This document shows, piece by piece, positions 23,886-33,315 of a stretch of 64,000 nt of DNA. A model generated the notes under the pieces. That model saw only the letters and a program-made list of their open reading frames with translations. It searched no databases and had not been told where the DNA came from. Position 1 is the stretch's first letter. Every line of letters begins with the position of its first letter. The stretch comes from Apodemus sylvaticus (lineage: Eukaryota > Chordata > Mammalia > Rodentia > Muridae): positions 41,768,547 through 41,832,546 of the forward strand of contig NC_067481.1 in assembly GCF_947179515.1 (NCBI RefSeq), in the 5' to 3' direction. Position numbers and translations under genes: made by a program.

Positions 23886-24298
23886 CCTTCCCATCACACA
23901 GAGAAGGGGTAGTTTCCAGGGGAGAAGTAGGTGACATGCAAGAGATGGCCTGGGCAGTACAGTGGTGTCTAGAGAGGCTGTGCATGTCCTGGCTTCACCT
24001 TTTGATGCTGGGCCCCTTGGTCTCCCTCTGCTGGAAGTCCCTAGGAAATCAGCAAGTGGTACTTGCCACTGTGATGTGAGCTTGGTCATGCCAACATCAC
24101 AGTCTGGGCATACCAGCATCACAGGGACACTTCCTTCAGAGTACTGCAGTCTGTCTCCCTCACTCACTCATTGCTCTCTGATTCAGTGGGCCAACTACTC
24201 TCAAATCTGAACTTCTAATTCATTTTTCTCTCTTTTTCTAACTCTAGACTTTCTTTTTATACATTTTCCCTTTTAAAACATCCACTAAGATTATATGG
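23886..24298. other. Unassigned DNA
   Basis: No feature recognised. Overlapping open frames up to 121 residues on both strands are consistent with chance. Confidence 0.5.
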
Positions 24299-24640
24299 GG
24301 CTGGAGAGATGATTCAGTGGGTAAAAAGGCTTGCTCAGCAAGCATGAAGACCTGTGTTTAAGTCCCCAGCACTTATGTATCAAGATGGACATGGCTGGCT
24401 ATTTCTGTAATCCCAGTGTTAGGGGTGGAAACAGGCAGATACTGAGAGCTCACAGGCCAGCAGGTCTAGCTGAAGCAGTAGGCTCCTGGTTCAGCAAGAG
24501 CCTATCTTTAGGTAATAGGATAGAGCTCCATAGAGGAAGATAAACAATGTCTTGCTCCAGCCTCATCAGGAGCATACATGGGTGTATGCATGGCATACTC
24601 ATGTACATGTGACACACACACCTGGCACACACATACCATA
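24299..24640 (+). mobile_element. B4 SINE (first of two adjacent)
   Basis: The tRNA-like head 'ggctggagagatgattcagt' and 'agcaagcatgaagacctgtg' is followed by the B1-like body ('ctgtaatcccagtgttaggg', 'cacaggccagcaggtctagc') and a CA-rich 3' end ('tgtgacacacacacctggca'). Confidence 0.85.
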
Positions 24641-24644
24641 GATT

Positions 24645-24900
24645 ATGTAGGATATGGCTTAGTGGGTAAATAACTTACTGAACAACTTTGAGGACCTGAG
24701 TTCAAGTTCATAGAACCCCACAAAGCAAGGTGCTATAGTGTAAGTCTGTAATCCAAGCACCCTTACAGTGAGATAAGAGGTGGAGACAGGAGACTACTTG
24801 GAACCTTTGAGTCAAGCTTGAAACAGCAATGTTTTTCAAACAAGGGGGGAAGGGAAGAAGGACCCAAAAGGTTATTCTCAACCTTCATATATGTATAATG

Positions 24901-24937
<37 letters not shown>
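24645..24937 (+). mobile_element. B4 SINE (second) ending in (CA)n
   Basis: 'atatggcttagtgggtaaat', 'tgaggacctgagttcaagtt' and 'aagtctgtaatccaagcacc' show a second sense B4 directly downstream of the first. It ends in a perfect (CA)n array at 24902-24937. Confidence 0.8.
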
Positions 24938-24938
<1 letters not shown>

Positions 24939-24954
24939 CACATGATTATGCAGT

Positions 24955-25205
24955 ACATAGGGTTCTGTGCCAGGCACTGTAGAAGCAATGTTGTCATCAT
25001 TATATAAGTTTCTGCTGTTGGTGTGTTCTCTGCACCCTGCGAGCTCACTCATTCAACTTTCATGACAGCTTGTCATGAAAGACAAGGATAGAACTACGAT
25101 AATCCTCTTTACAGCTTCAGAAAGATGGTCACATAGTTGGCACTGTGCAGAGCTGGGATGCAGTCCTAGGAGACGGGGCTTCTGTGCACAAAGCCTGGGA
25201 TGTTC
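24955..25205 (-). mobile_element. MIR SINE
   Basis: Reversed MIR: 'ctgtgccaggcactgtagaa', 'gataatcctctttacagctt', 'agagctgggatgcagtccta'. It spans most of the element and contains a local inverted repeat at 25057-25081. Confidence 0.7.
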
Positions 25206-25587
25206 AGAATGCGAAGGCTCAGTGGGCTCCAAACTGCACTGTCTGTCTGTGTTACATGCGCCACCCCATTTTTCCTTAACACAAGCCACATGCTCCTTTC
25301 CTTGAACATGCTGTTCATCTCAACTCTGCTTCTCTGTGGACTGACCTGTGTGACTGCCTCAGAGAGTGAATTGCATATGCAGCGGTGGCATAAGCAAGGA
25401 TAGGGACCTGGCTGGGTCACATGAGAAGTATGTGTGTCTAGGTTGAGAGAGACACTGAATGTCAAGCCTTCACTCTGGATTCTGGCCACAGATGTTAAAG
25501 CAAAATCAACGACTACATGACTAGTTTAGGAAAAAGGAGGGTTACCAAGCTAGGGAAGGAAAAAGAGGTGCCAACAAATGAAGCTGT

Positions 25588-25590
<3 letters not shown>
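25206..25590. other. Unassigned DNA
   Basis: No repeat or gene recognised between the MIR and the GT/GA tract. Confidence 0.5.
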
Positions 25591-25631
<41 letters not shown>

Positions 25632-25752
25632 AGGGAGAGAGAAAAACAGAGAGAGGTGGGAAGGAGGGAGGGAGAGAGGGAGAGAGGGAGGGAGGGGAGA
25701 GGGAGAGGGAGATGGAGACAGAGAGGGAGAGGGAATGGGAGAGAGAGAAGTG
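25591..25752 (+). repeat. Compound (GT)n / GA-rich repeat
   Basis: Forty bases of pure GT (25591-25630) are followed by about 120 bases of purine-rich GAGG/GAGA sequence with GGGA variants. Open frames here are purely repeat-derived. Confidence 0.96.
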
Positions 25753-25754
25753 GT

Positions 25755-26125
25755 GGGATGTCTTACGGTTTTACTGCTGTGAAGAGACACCGTGACCAAG
25801 GCAATATTTTTAAAGGACAACATTTAATTGGAGCTGACTTATAGCTTCAAGAGGTTCAGTCCATTATCATCAAGGTGGGAGTATGGCAGTGTCCAGGCAG
25901 ACATGAGGTTGGAGGAGCTGAGAGTTCCACCTCATGTTCCAAAGGCAGCTAGGAGAAAACTAGCTTCTAGGCAACTGCGATGAGGGTCTTAAAGCCCATG
26001 CCCAAAGTGATGCACCTACTCCAACAAGGCCACACCTACTCCAACAAGGCCACACCTACTCCAACAAGGCCACACTTCCTAATAGTGCCACTCCCTGGGC
26101 CAAGCATATACAAACAATCACAGGA
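25755..26125 (-). mobile_element. Rodent L1 3' end
   Basis: Antisense L1 3' UTR of a very common rodent type: 'actgctgtgaagagacaccg' (reversed terminus), 'caacatttaattggagctga', 'aggttcagtccattatcatc', 'gccactccctgggccaagca'. It is better preserved than the other Lx ends in this window. Confidence 0.75.
26011..26070 (+). repeat. 20-bp x 3 minisatellite inside the L1 3' end
   Basis: The unit 'cacacctactccaacaaggc' is present three times head to tail (26011-26030 with 'tg' for the first 'ca', 26031-26050, 26051-26070). A normal element of this type seems to have one or two, so this is probably a local expansion. Confidence 0.95.
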
Positions 26126-27690
26126 GGCTTTAAAGGCTACCTCAGCTTCCACTTTCTAGAGTTCAGAATGAAGCCAGAAGGGTCAGCAGGTGGGAGAGAG
26201 AGGGGAGAGGCAGAAGGATGGCAACAGGACACAGAGGCATGGAGACCTAGCCCTAAGATTGTGAGTCCCTATCTTTAATTTGATGGGTTCTGACTCTTCT
26301 CCCTCATTTGTTGTCTTTTTGGCCTTGGAGAACAATTGGTTTAGTTGCAATAGAAAATGCATGTGTCTTTCTTAGTGGGCCTTGGGTGGTTGTCTGTGTA
26401 CTACAGGTGTGAGCTCTCACTAATTCGATGGTGTTATATGAAAGATGTTCCCCCATCCTGGCCCTGCCCCTCTGGCTTCAATTTCAAGGCAACATTTTTG
26501 CTTCAACTCAGAGCATGGCATGATGTGGGAAGGCCTGTGTCCCCTAGCAGGGATGCATACTTTCCAGAAAGCTGGCTTACTTTCAACACATGCTTTGAGC
26601 ATCATCATCATCTTTACCTCAGAGTCTCTACCTCTACTGAGGTATGATGGGACCAGAGTACTGAGCTTCTGCTCATGGGTACAATCAGCATGTCTCCTCC
26701 AATTTTCTCTCTGCTATAGACCAATTTCTTTCCTACAAACCACCATGATCTCACTGGTCATGTGAGAGGTCAGTGGAGAATTCCAGGCCCCGGCCAAGCC
26801 GGCAGCCATTCTACACTCTGCCCTTTAAGATGCCCAGGCCAATCACATGCACATCAATGTGTGAGAAGACAGGTGTTCTGACTTGTTCATTCAGAAAACC
26901 CAACCTAAACACTCTATGGTCATAGTAGTTGGCAGGAAAACAATCAGTCTACAGTACAGAGAAACTGAAAAGGAGACATACCCAGTGTTCGAGGACCTTT
27001 TCTCACACATTCCATACCCCTGAGTGCAAGCTTAGTCTTCTGGTCGCATCATACCTAAGTGGAGGTATGTTCTGGTGTTGAACCAGAACACCCAAGAAGA
27101 GACTCTGTGGGTGTGGCTCACACCTAAGTGGCTGCATGCTATGGAATCTCCCCAATACAGAAGGATGACTATAGAGTCTGGTACTTGGGGGATTATAAAC
27201 CAATCTCAATCGTGTTCTGCCTGGTCTCTCACATAGGCAGCATTGCGTCTGCAGATTGTACACTCACTGATGCATCCTGGAGTAGGGGCTGAAGTTTCCT
27301 GGCCCTGAGATGTCTAACAGGGATCAGGCACCCACCTGCTGTTTGAGAGTCATTTGAGGCAACTCTCTTCTGAGATTTGTCTTTGAGTCTCCTGGAGATC
27401 TCGTGAGGTACCTTCACTCCCTTAATACATCACCTTCCTGATTAAACTAGTCAGAGATGATTCTGTGGAATTGGCACTGTCCCCAGTACTGCATTAAGAC
27501 CTTCTGTTAGTCAAGGAGAAGATTATGATCTTTCATCATTGCCATCCACTGTGACTCAAAAAAAAAAAAAAAAGACAAGATAACCTTATTCTGTGCATGG
27601 TGTGCCAGCACCTTGGGGTGTACTAATAGCAAGGCCTTGTCATCCAGTGGATCCTGCCAAAGTGAGGAGAGTGGGAGAAAGAGAGTGTGT
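26126..27690. other. Unassigned DNA with a short poly-A
   Basis: No gene is supported. A 16-base A run lies at 27558-27573. Text at 26870-27430 has the complexity of an old LTR, but I cannot name one. Confidence 0.45.
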
Positions 27691-28089
27691 CAGGCTGTGT
27701 AGGGGAAATGATGTGCAGCCCATGTAAGCCTTGTCAGGGACACTGAGGAAGAAAACTGTGAGTCTACCCTAAGGTGCAGGGAAGACTTCCTGGAGGAGCT
27801 GATTCTTTACAGAGGAAGAACATTGTAATTGTATGCAAATGAGATATAATATACAGAAAATCCCCATGCCTGTGTGAATAAGACCCATATAGAGATATGA
27901 GCCATTACATGGGGAATTTGGGGAATTGCCAATGACTGCAGGTTGGTATGCTCTCAAGCATGAGTTGAATCCTGAGCCCCTGATGCAAGAACACCATGGG
28001 AAGATTAATGCAATTGCAGTGGGCTGCACTTGGGAGGTTAGTAAAGCATGGCTCTGGCATTGTCTCAGGGGTTCCCAGAGATGGTTAGA

Positions 28090-28350
28090 TCTGAGGGCTC
28101 TGACCTGATGTGTAGATGATCCTTTGATGGGTTCATAGCGTGGTGGCATCACCAGGAGGTAAACTCTAGGTGTAGTGCATGTCCATGGGGCTACATCTTT
28201 CCCTCACTCCCTCCTGTATTTGCTCCTTTCTGTCTCCTGGCTGCCTCCCTCTGAACTGCCTGTTTCTTTACACCCTGCCTGCAGTTTGAAACTTCTGAAA
28301 CCATGAGGACAGTAAATCTTTCTGCCTGTAAGACATTCTCTAGGGTATTA
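28090..28350 (+). mobile_element. Old retrotransposon 3' end (L1M/MaLR-like)
   Basis: 'cctttgatgggttcatagcg', 'gtggcatcaccaggaggtaa' and 'tctgaaaccatgaggacagt' plus 'aaatctttctgcc' follow the order of a widespread old mammalian 3' end. I am not sure of the family. Confidence 0.5.
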
Positions 28351-28479
28351 GAAGTGAAAGCTTTCAGCAGTGATCAGGGTTAGAAGAGGTTCCAAGGAGA
28401 ACAGCATCTTCTAGGAACTATCAAGACTAGGACCTCCTCCCTCCCCACTACTTGAGGACACAGAAAGAGAGCAGCCAAC

Positions 28480-28610
28480 CATAAACTAACAAGACAGCCC
28501 TCACGAGAAGCCAGGCCATTCTGGTTCTCTGCACTTCCATGTCAGGCTCCAAAACTATGAAAAATGAATGTCTCTTAAGTCAACTCAGCCTGGTATTCTG
28601 TTATAGCAGA
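28480..28610 (+). mobile_element. Ancient L1M 3' end
   Basis: 'gctccaaaactatgaaaaat', 'gaatgtctcttaagtcaact' and 'tattctgttatagcagactg' mirror the L1M terminus (ccagaactgtgag-aaataaatttctgtt ... ttatagcag). Confidence 0.7.
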
Positions 28611-28950
28611 CTGATCTGTGTGTGGAGCTGAGGTAGGAGAGGGCAAAGGTTCAGAATGGTGAGAGAGACCTTTGACTTATGAACAGTAAGAGGTTAGAAC
28701 TTCATCAAGAAGGGTGGGAAGAATCACGTGAGGAATTTAAACAGCGAGATGATATTATCACACACCTCTTTCAGGTCCTTGTCAGGTCTAGGGAACATGA
28801 ACAAGAGGGGGTGAGGTGGGGCTGGTTTTTTAGTTTTATGAGTTCTGAAACGCTCCTGTGCAGATCATTGAACCTCAGGCTCATAAGACATTTTTTTCAG
28901 CTGTATATAGACTATTGAATATTACAGAAACCATAGTGTCAATACCAGCT
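28611..28950. other. Unassigned DNA
   Basis: No named feature. 'gaatttaaacagcgagatga' at 28734 is faintly L2-like. Confidence 0.4.
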
Positions 28951-28954
28951 GAGC

Positions 28955-29060
28955 ATCCTCAAAGTGCCAAGCACTATTCTAGGTGTGGTCCACATGGCCA
29001 TTCTTTTACCTAACCTCTGGGATCCATTTCTCTTAGTTGCTTAGTAGTGGCATGACTAAC
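28955..29060 (-). mobile_element. MIR (or L2) relic
   Basis: 'caaagtgccaagcactattc' followed by 'ttcttttacctaacctctgg' resembles the reversed MIR 3' half with its gtgccaggcactgttct block. Confidence 0.55.
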
Positions 29061-29201
29061 ACCCATGTCACTTGCTGTGAAGATGAAATGACAGCGTTTT
29101 CAAGAACACTTTCCAGGAGGGTTACTTGTAGTGGCAGCCAGCCTCCGAGGTAAGATAGAGCTGTTCCACCCCATAAGTATTGAAGACAAAGCTTTCAGGA
29201 A

Positions 29202-29239
29202 CCCCCCCCCCACACACACACACACACAGACACACACAA
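29202..29239 (+). repeat. C-run followed by (CA)n
   Basis: Ten C residues run into a (CA)n array with one 'ga' interruption, a simple repeat. Confidence 0.95.
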
Positions 29240-30465
29240 GACTCTCAGGAATATCTGCCAAATTTGGACCTATATTCTCTGGCTGTCAGCTAACAGTGTG
29301 TAGCCATTGCCACTGCCATAGGAACTCAGAAATTAGAGCAAGAGGTATATGTGTGACCAAGGTAACTCTCAGAGCACGCATGCCACCCCATTTTCTGCTG
29401 AGCAAGAATGGCTGCAGGTCCAGAGAGCTGGATGCCATGTCCTGGAAGTCTAGGAAGAGGTACCTTCCTCCTGCCTATGCTGGGAAAGGAGCCACCATGG
29501 CTCTGAGTAGTGGTGGCCATCTCTTTAATCTCCCTGGCCTCTTGCTTAGATGCAAGGACACTATGCCTATCTTCGAACCTGGCAATCATAGAACCTCTTG
29601 CAGCTTCAGCACTAACAAAGAGCAACGTTTCAACTAGCTGCTGTGATGACCCAATATACTATGATCAGTGGGGAGGGCTGTGCCCTGGGTTAGGGGTGGG
29701 GGATGAGTCTAGGTGTTACTCATAGACTAAACATTTTTTTAACTGCTTAGAGCATTTGGACGTCTGGAAACCTGTGGAACTATTGACTGGGAGTGGTGAA
29801 GCCTGGCTCCATGAATTTTTGATGGACTCCTCTATCGAAGATATCAGTGTGCCCTTGAAGGTGGATAATTGAAATTCAGATTTGGCTATTCTATCGCTTT
29901 GTGATATTCTTTATGAGGCTGCTTTGCGTTTCCTGGTGACTTAGTTGCAGCTTTAGTGACTCCATTATGGAGAAAGATATTGATTTGTCAGGGTGGTGTC
30001 AGAAGCACTGCTCTGATGGAAATTGATTTATCTCTCTCTGAGCAGCTTGTGTTTTTAATTCGTCTTTGCCTCCAACAAGGTGTGGGGTTGGGGTGAGTGT
30101 GAAGGGCGCCTCCCTTACCAGGACTCCATTTACCGCCACACACTAAATAAGGCTCAGGACACAGTCTTGGTACAGCTTTTTGTTCTGTGCTCAGGAGAAT
30201 AATAGTTCCAGTTTGCCTCTGTTGGTGTTTGTGGCATTTGTGTTCATTCCTTTCTGCCTTCAACACAGATGCACATAGCTGAGTATGATGGATGAGAACC
30301 ATAACTCCAAGGACGAGGGGAGAATGATCCTCTCCTTCTCTACCCTCTACAAGTAAAACCATTCAGTTGATTTGCCCAGAGATCCTTTTAATTGTGAGGC
30401 CTCATTGACTTTTGACTTGGATCTTCATCTACCGTGGCAGTATTGTGGTATTTGCCTACCTAAGC
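29240..30465. other. Repeat-poor block, candidate conserved noncoding DNA
   Basis: I see no repeat family in 29240-30465. Within 29790-30070 the text is AT-rich but complex ('tatcgaagatatcagtgtgc', 'gagcagcttgtgtttttaat'), a texture common in conserved enhancers. A 168-residue frame starting at 29131 (+) extends into it, and overlapping frames on the other strand argue for chance. Confidence 0.4.
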
Positions 30466-30469
30466 TGGA

Positions 30470-30640
30470 CCTTCTTCTCTGTCACTTCCCAGTTGTGTGT
30501 GCTGGGGACTTATACAATCTCATGGAGACTTGGCCTCTTTTTCAACATCAGGAAGATAACAGTGATAGGGCAGGTCATAGGGATAATGCATGAAAATTTT
30601 AGGGTATTGTCTACCCTCATGATAATAAGAATGTATTAAA
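30470..30640 (+). mobile_element. MIR SINE
   Basis: Sense MIR: 'ggagacttggcctctttttc', 'aacatcaggaagataacagt', 'gcaggtcatagggataatgc' correspond to the cctcagtttcc, atctgtaaaatgggga and cctcatagggtt blocks in order. Confidence 0.7.
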
Positions 30641-30851
30641 CCCAAGAAGAAAAATAAAGAAAAGACAATACTAATTATGTGTTGGCTGTCTGCTCTATGA
30701 CTATGTCAACTTTTTGTCATACAAGAAACAGAGATGGCTTCTGCACTAGACTCTTAGTGTCATGGTAGAAATATGCTGGGACTTAGGTGACTTTACTAAC
30801 TGTACAGAGAAGGGTATTGTGGGAAGAACAAGAGTCAGAGAAAATTTCCTA

Positions 30852-30956
30852 GTGCTAATATTGATAACAGAGTAAAAGTTGGTTATGTGCTAATATTGAT
30901 AACAGAGTAAAAGTTGGTTATGTGCTAATATTGATAACAGAGTAAAAGTTGGTTAT
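30852..30956 (+). repeat. Perfect 3 x 35-bp minisatellite
   Basis: Three identical 35-base units lie head to tail (30852-30886, 30887-30921, 30922-30956), each beginning 'gtgctaatattgataacaga' and ending 'gttggttat'. Each carries a TGATAA (WGATAR) motif. No mismatch among the three copies points to a recent expansion. Confidence 0.98.
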
Positions 30957-31470
30957 GTAAAGAAGATGGTCTAACTAGAGTCTGTGACATCCCTTAAATA
31001 TGGTAACATCACTGAACGCTGAAATATTTCAACAGACTGTAAATAAACAGTGTGTGAAAGTGTGGAGCAAGGTGTCATTCCAGGGTCAGAGTTCAAAGCT
31101 TTATATTGAAGTAAAGGAACAAAGACTCCCTTGTGGGTATTCTAGAGACGCCATAGCCATCACAAGATTTCTATAAATGGAGGGACTTGGCTTGATTGGG
31201 TGGAGAGTCTGAGAAAGCCTTTAGGGTGACTGGCAGATTGAGGTGCTCAAATATGTAACAGGATCATTGGAAAAATCTTTCTAGTCCAGATGGAAAGAAA
31301 GACTAAACCTGGAGTGACAGTGAGCTGAAGTCAGAGAAGGCAGTGAGAAGATGAGATAGAGGAGTGTTGCTAGGAGGGGCTGGCTATGGGGTTGGAAGGG
31401 TGATAGGTCAAGTCCTCCTCTACTGGATGGCTGGTGGTGACTGCAGCTTCCTAGGTTTGTCATCCCTAGT
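30957..31470. other. Unassigned DNA
   Basis: No gene or repeat is recognised downstream of the minisatellite. Confidence 0.5.
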
Positions 31471-31474
31471 ACCA

Positions 31475-31860
31475 CAAATTAGATCACTTTAAATGATGGC
31501 AATTTTTTCTTCATACAGTTGGGGAGGCTTTAATTCAAAACCAGTGTTGAGTGAGTCCCATGCCCTCTTTAATCTCAAGAGGATGCCTTCCTGGCTTACT
31601 CTGGCTTCTGATGATGTCAACAGTCTTTGGGCATCCCCTGGGCTGTAGTCAAATCATTTCAATATGCATCCTCAGTATTACATGGCTGATTTTTCATGTA
31701 TGCTCCCATGACTGGATGGTATTACCAGTCATGCTGAGTTAAGGGCCCACCCAGCTCTGATTCCACCTCATCATGACATCTGCAGTGACTCTGTTGGCAA
31801 CTGAAGCTGAATTCTGAGGCTCTGGACTTTAGAACTTCAATCCATCATCTGGTGGTTGGA
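31475..31860 (-). mobile_element. Ancient L1M 3' end
   Basis: Reversed L1M 3' UTR: 'taccacaaattagatcactt', 'cttcatacagttggggaggc', 'aaaaccagtgttgagtgagt', 'tctggcttctgatgatgtca', then the 'agggcccacccagctctgat' block. Full consensus order is visible over nearly 400 bases. Confidence 0.75.
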
Positions 31861-32046
31861 CACAAAGCCAATAGCACTCCATCTTCTTATGTTTTTAATT
31901 CATATATTTTCTAACATTGAAAATGAATTCACTTCATCCTGCAGCCTCATATATTTTTACTATTTTGGTACCAACATGTCATGTGCATTAATCATATACA
32001 GAGATGGACCAACTGACAGACAGACAGACTCATACACCAGAGAACC

Positions 32047-32047
<1 letters not shown>

Positions 32048-32143
<96 letters not shown>
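32048..32143 (+). repeat. (GA)n microsatellite
   Basis: Ninety-six bases of GA with a single AA interruption near 32062. The apparent Arg-Glu and Ser-Leu repeat proteins in this region are translations of this tract only. Confidence 0.98.
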
Positions 32144-32144
<1 letters not shown>

Positions 32145-32396
32145 ACTGTGTTAGATGCTTGCTGTGGATTTGGAGAGAAGCAGGAAGCACAGGTAGCAGG
32201 AATAGGTAGAGAATGAAAGATGGAGGAGCCTATATTTAGTTCTTCAGGTATGTTGAGTTTATATCTCTGCTGTGGTGATAAGTGAACCTTCTAGAAGGTA
32301 GTTAGATCCTGCATGTTCCTGTAACATTATTATATATTTACTCATGATTATTCAAAAAGAGAGCAAGAAGTTTTGTGACAAAAACTGCCATTGATA

Positions 32397-32560
32397 GACC
32401 AATATGGTGGTGCATATTTTTAATTCCAGCACTCAGGAGGCAGAAGCAGGTGGATCTCCATGAGTTTGAGGCCAGCCTGGTCTACAGAGAAAGTTCCATG
32501 ATAGTCGAGGGTATACAGAGAAACCCTGTCTCAAAAAACAAAACAGAACAAAACAAAATA
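32397..32560 (+). mobile_element. B1 SINE
   Basis: Sense B1: 'tggtggtgcatatttttaat', 'tccagcactcaggaggcaga', 'tgagtttgaggccagcctgg', 'acagagaaaccctgtctcaa', then an A-rich tail with C interruptions. The Pol III B box region is mutated at its CpG (gtttgaggcc). Confidence 0.93.
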
Positions 32561-32652
32561 CCCCCCGCCCCCCCCCCCCCCCCCGCAAAAAACCTCAAAA
32601 CCCATCACCACCACCATCACAATCACCACCACCACCACCACCACCACCACCA
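32561..32652 (+). repeat. Poly-C tract and (CAC)n array at the B1 tail
   Basis: A 24-base run of C with one G (32561-32584) follows the B1 tail. After a short A-rich spacer comes a CAC/ACC trinucleotide array to 32652. The minus strand is G-rich enough for quadruplex formation. Confidence 0.95.
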
Positions 32653-33185
32653 ACTGCCTTTCTTTGGGGACAGGAAATCACTGTGCAGGGCAAGAGGCAA
32701 CTTTACTTGCCATTCTGTATGTTGACTCTTACCTAGAGAGAGAATCAATGTGGAGGTGATATAGGTGTTGTACTAAAGGTATATTATTAGTTCTTAGTGC
32801 CTAGTCTCTGTCAAGCACCCTGGGAGACTTGAAGACTAGCTATCCATATATCCTGACTTGAGGAAGCTCACAATCATGACAGGGCTTGTGGCTGGACAGG
32901 AATGTTTTGTTCACAAGTGTTAGTAAGACAAAGTATGAAAGGGGACCAGATGGAGGAACAAACTGGTAAGATACTGTAAGAATTCTTAGAGGGGAGTGTT
33001 ATACATGTTTGTCTGTGTATCTCTGTGGCAGGGGAGAGGATCTCAGAGGAGAACAAATCTCAAACTGGGCTTAGAATCATGACATTCAAGGCTGGCTTTC
33101 TAGGAACCCAGGTTACCTGAAAATTCTCCTGGCACCCAGATCCATGTAAGAAGGAAGTGCAAATGTCAAATGGCTTACACTCTGG
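32653..33185. other. Unassigned DNA with an L2/MIR-like piece
   Basis: At 32795-32880 'tctctgtcaagcaccctggg' and 'acttgaggaagctcacaatc' resemble the reversed L2/MIR 'aaggagcttacagtct' region. Otherwise nothing is recognised. Confidence 0.45.
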
Positions 33186-33189
33186 CCTA

Positions 33190-33315
33190 GTGAGGCCACA
33201 CTAGCAAGGCAACTTCTTGCTTGCTCAATCTTACATGATACTCATTGTAGTGCTATGCAAAAGGGCTTGTTCCCAGTCTCAGACAAGGAACCAAGGCTGA
33301 GGGTAACTTAGGGCA
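33190..33315 (-). mobile_element. Possible MIR relic
   Basis: 'cagacaaggaaccaaggctg' and 'agggtaacttagggcagag' resemble the reversed MIR core (gatgaggaaactgaggc ... taacttgcc). Confidence 0.45.

Noticed and set aside
29131..29637. 168-residue plus-strand open frame
   Set aside because: Crosses a C/CA simple repeat and is overlapped by a 99-residue frame on the other strand. No recognisable motif.
30852..30956. CRISPR-like array
   Set aside because: Three identical 35-base units abut with no spacer: a minisatellite.
31856..32209. Arg-Glu and Ser-Leu repeat proteins
   Set aside because: Pure products of the (GA)n tract at 32048-32143 read in different frames.
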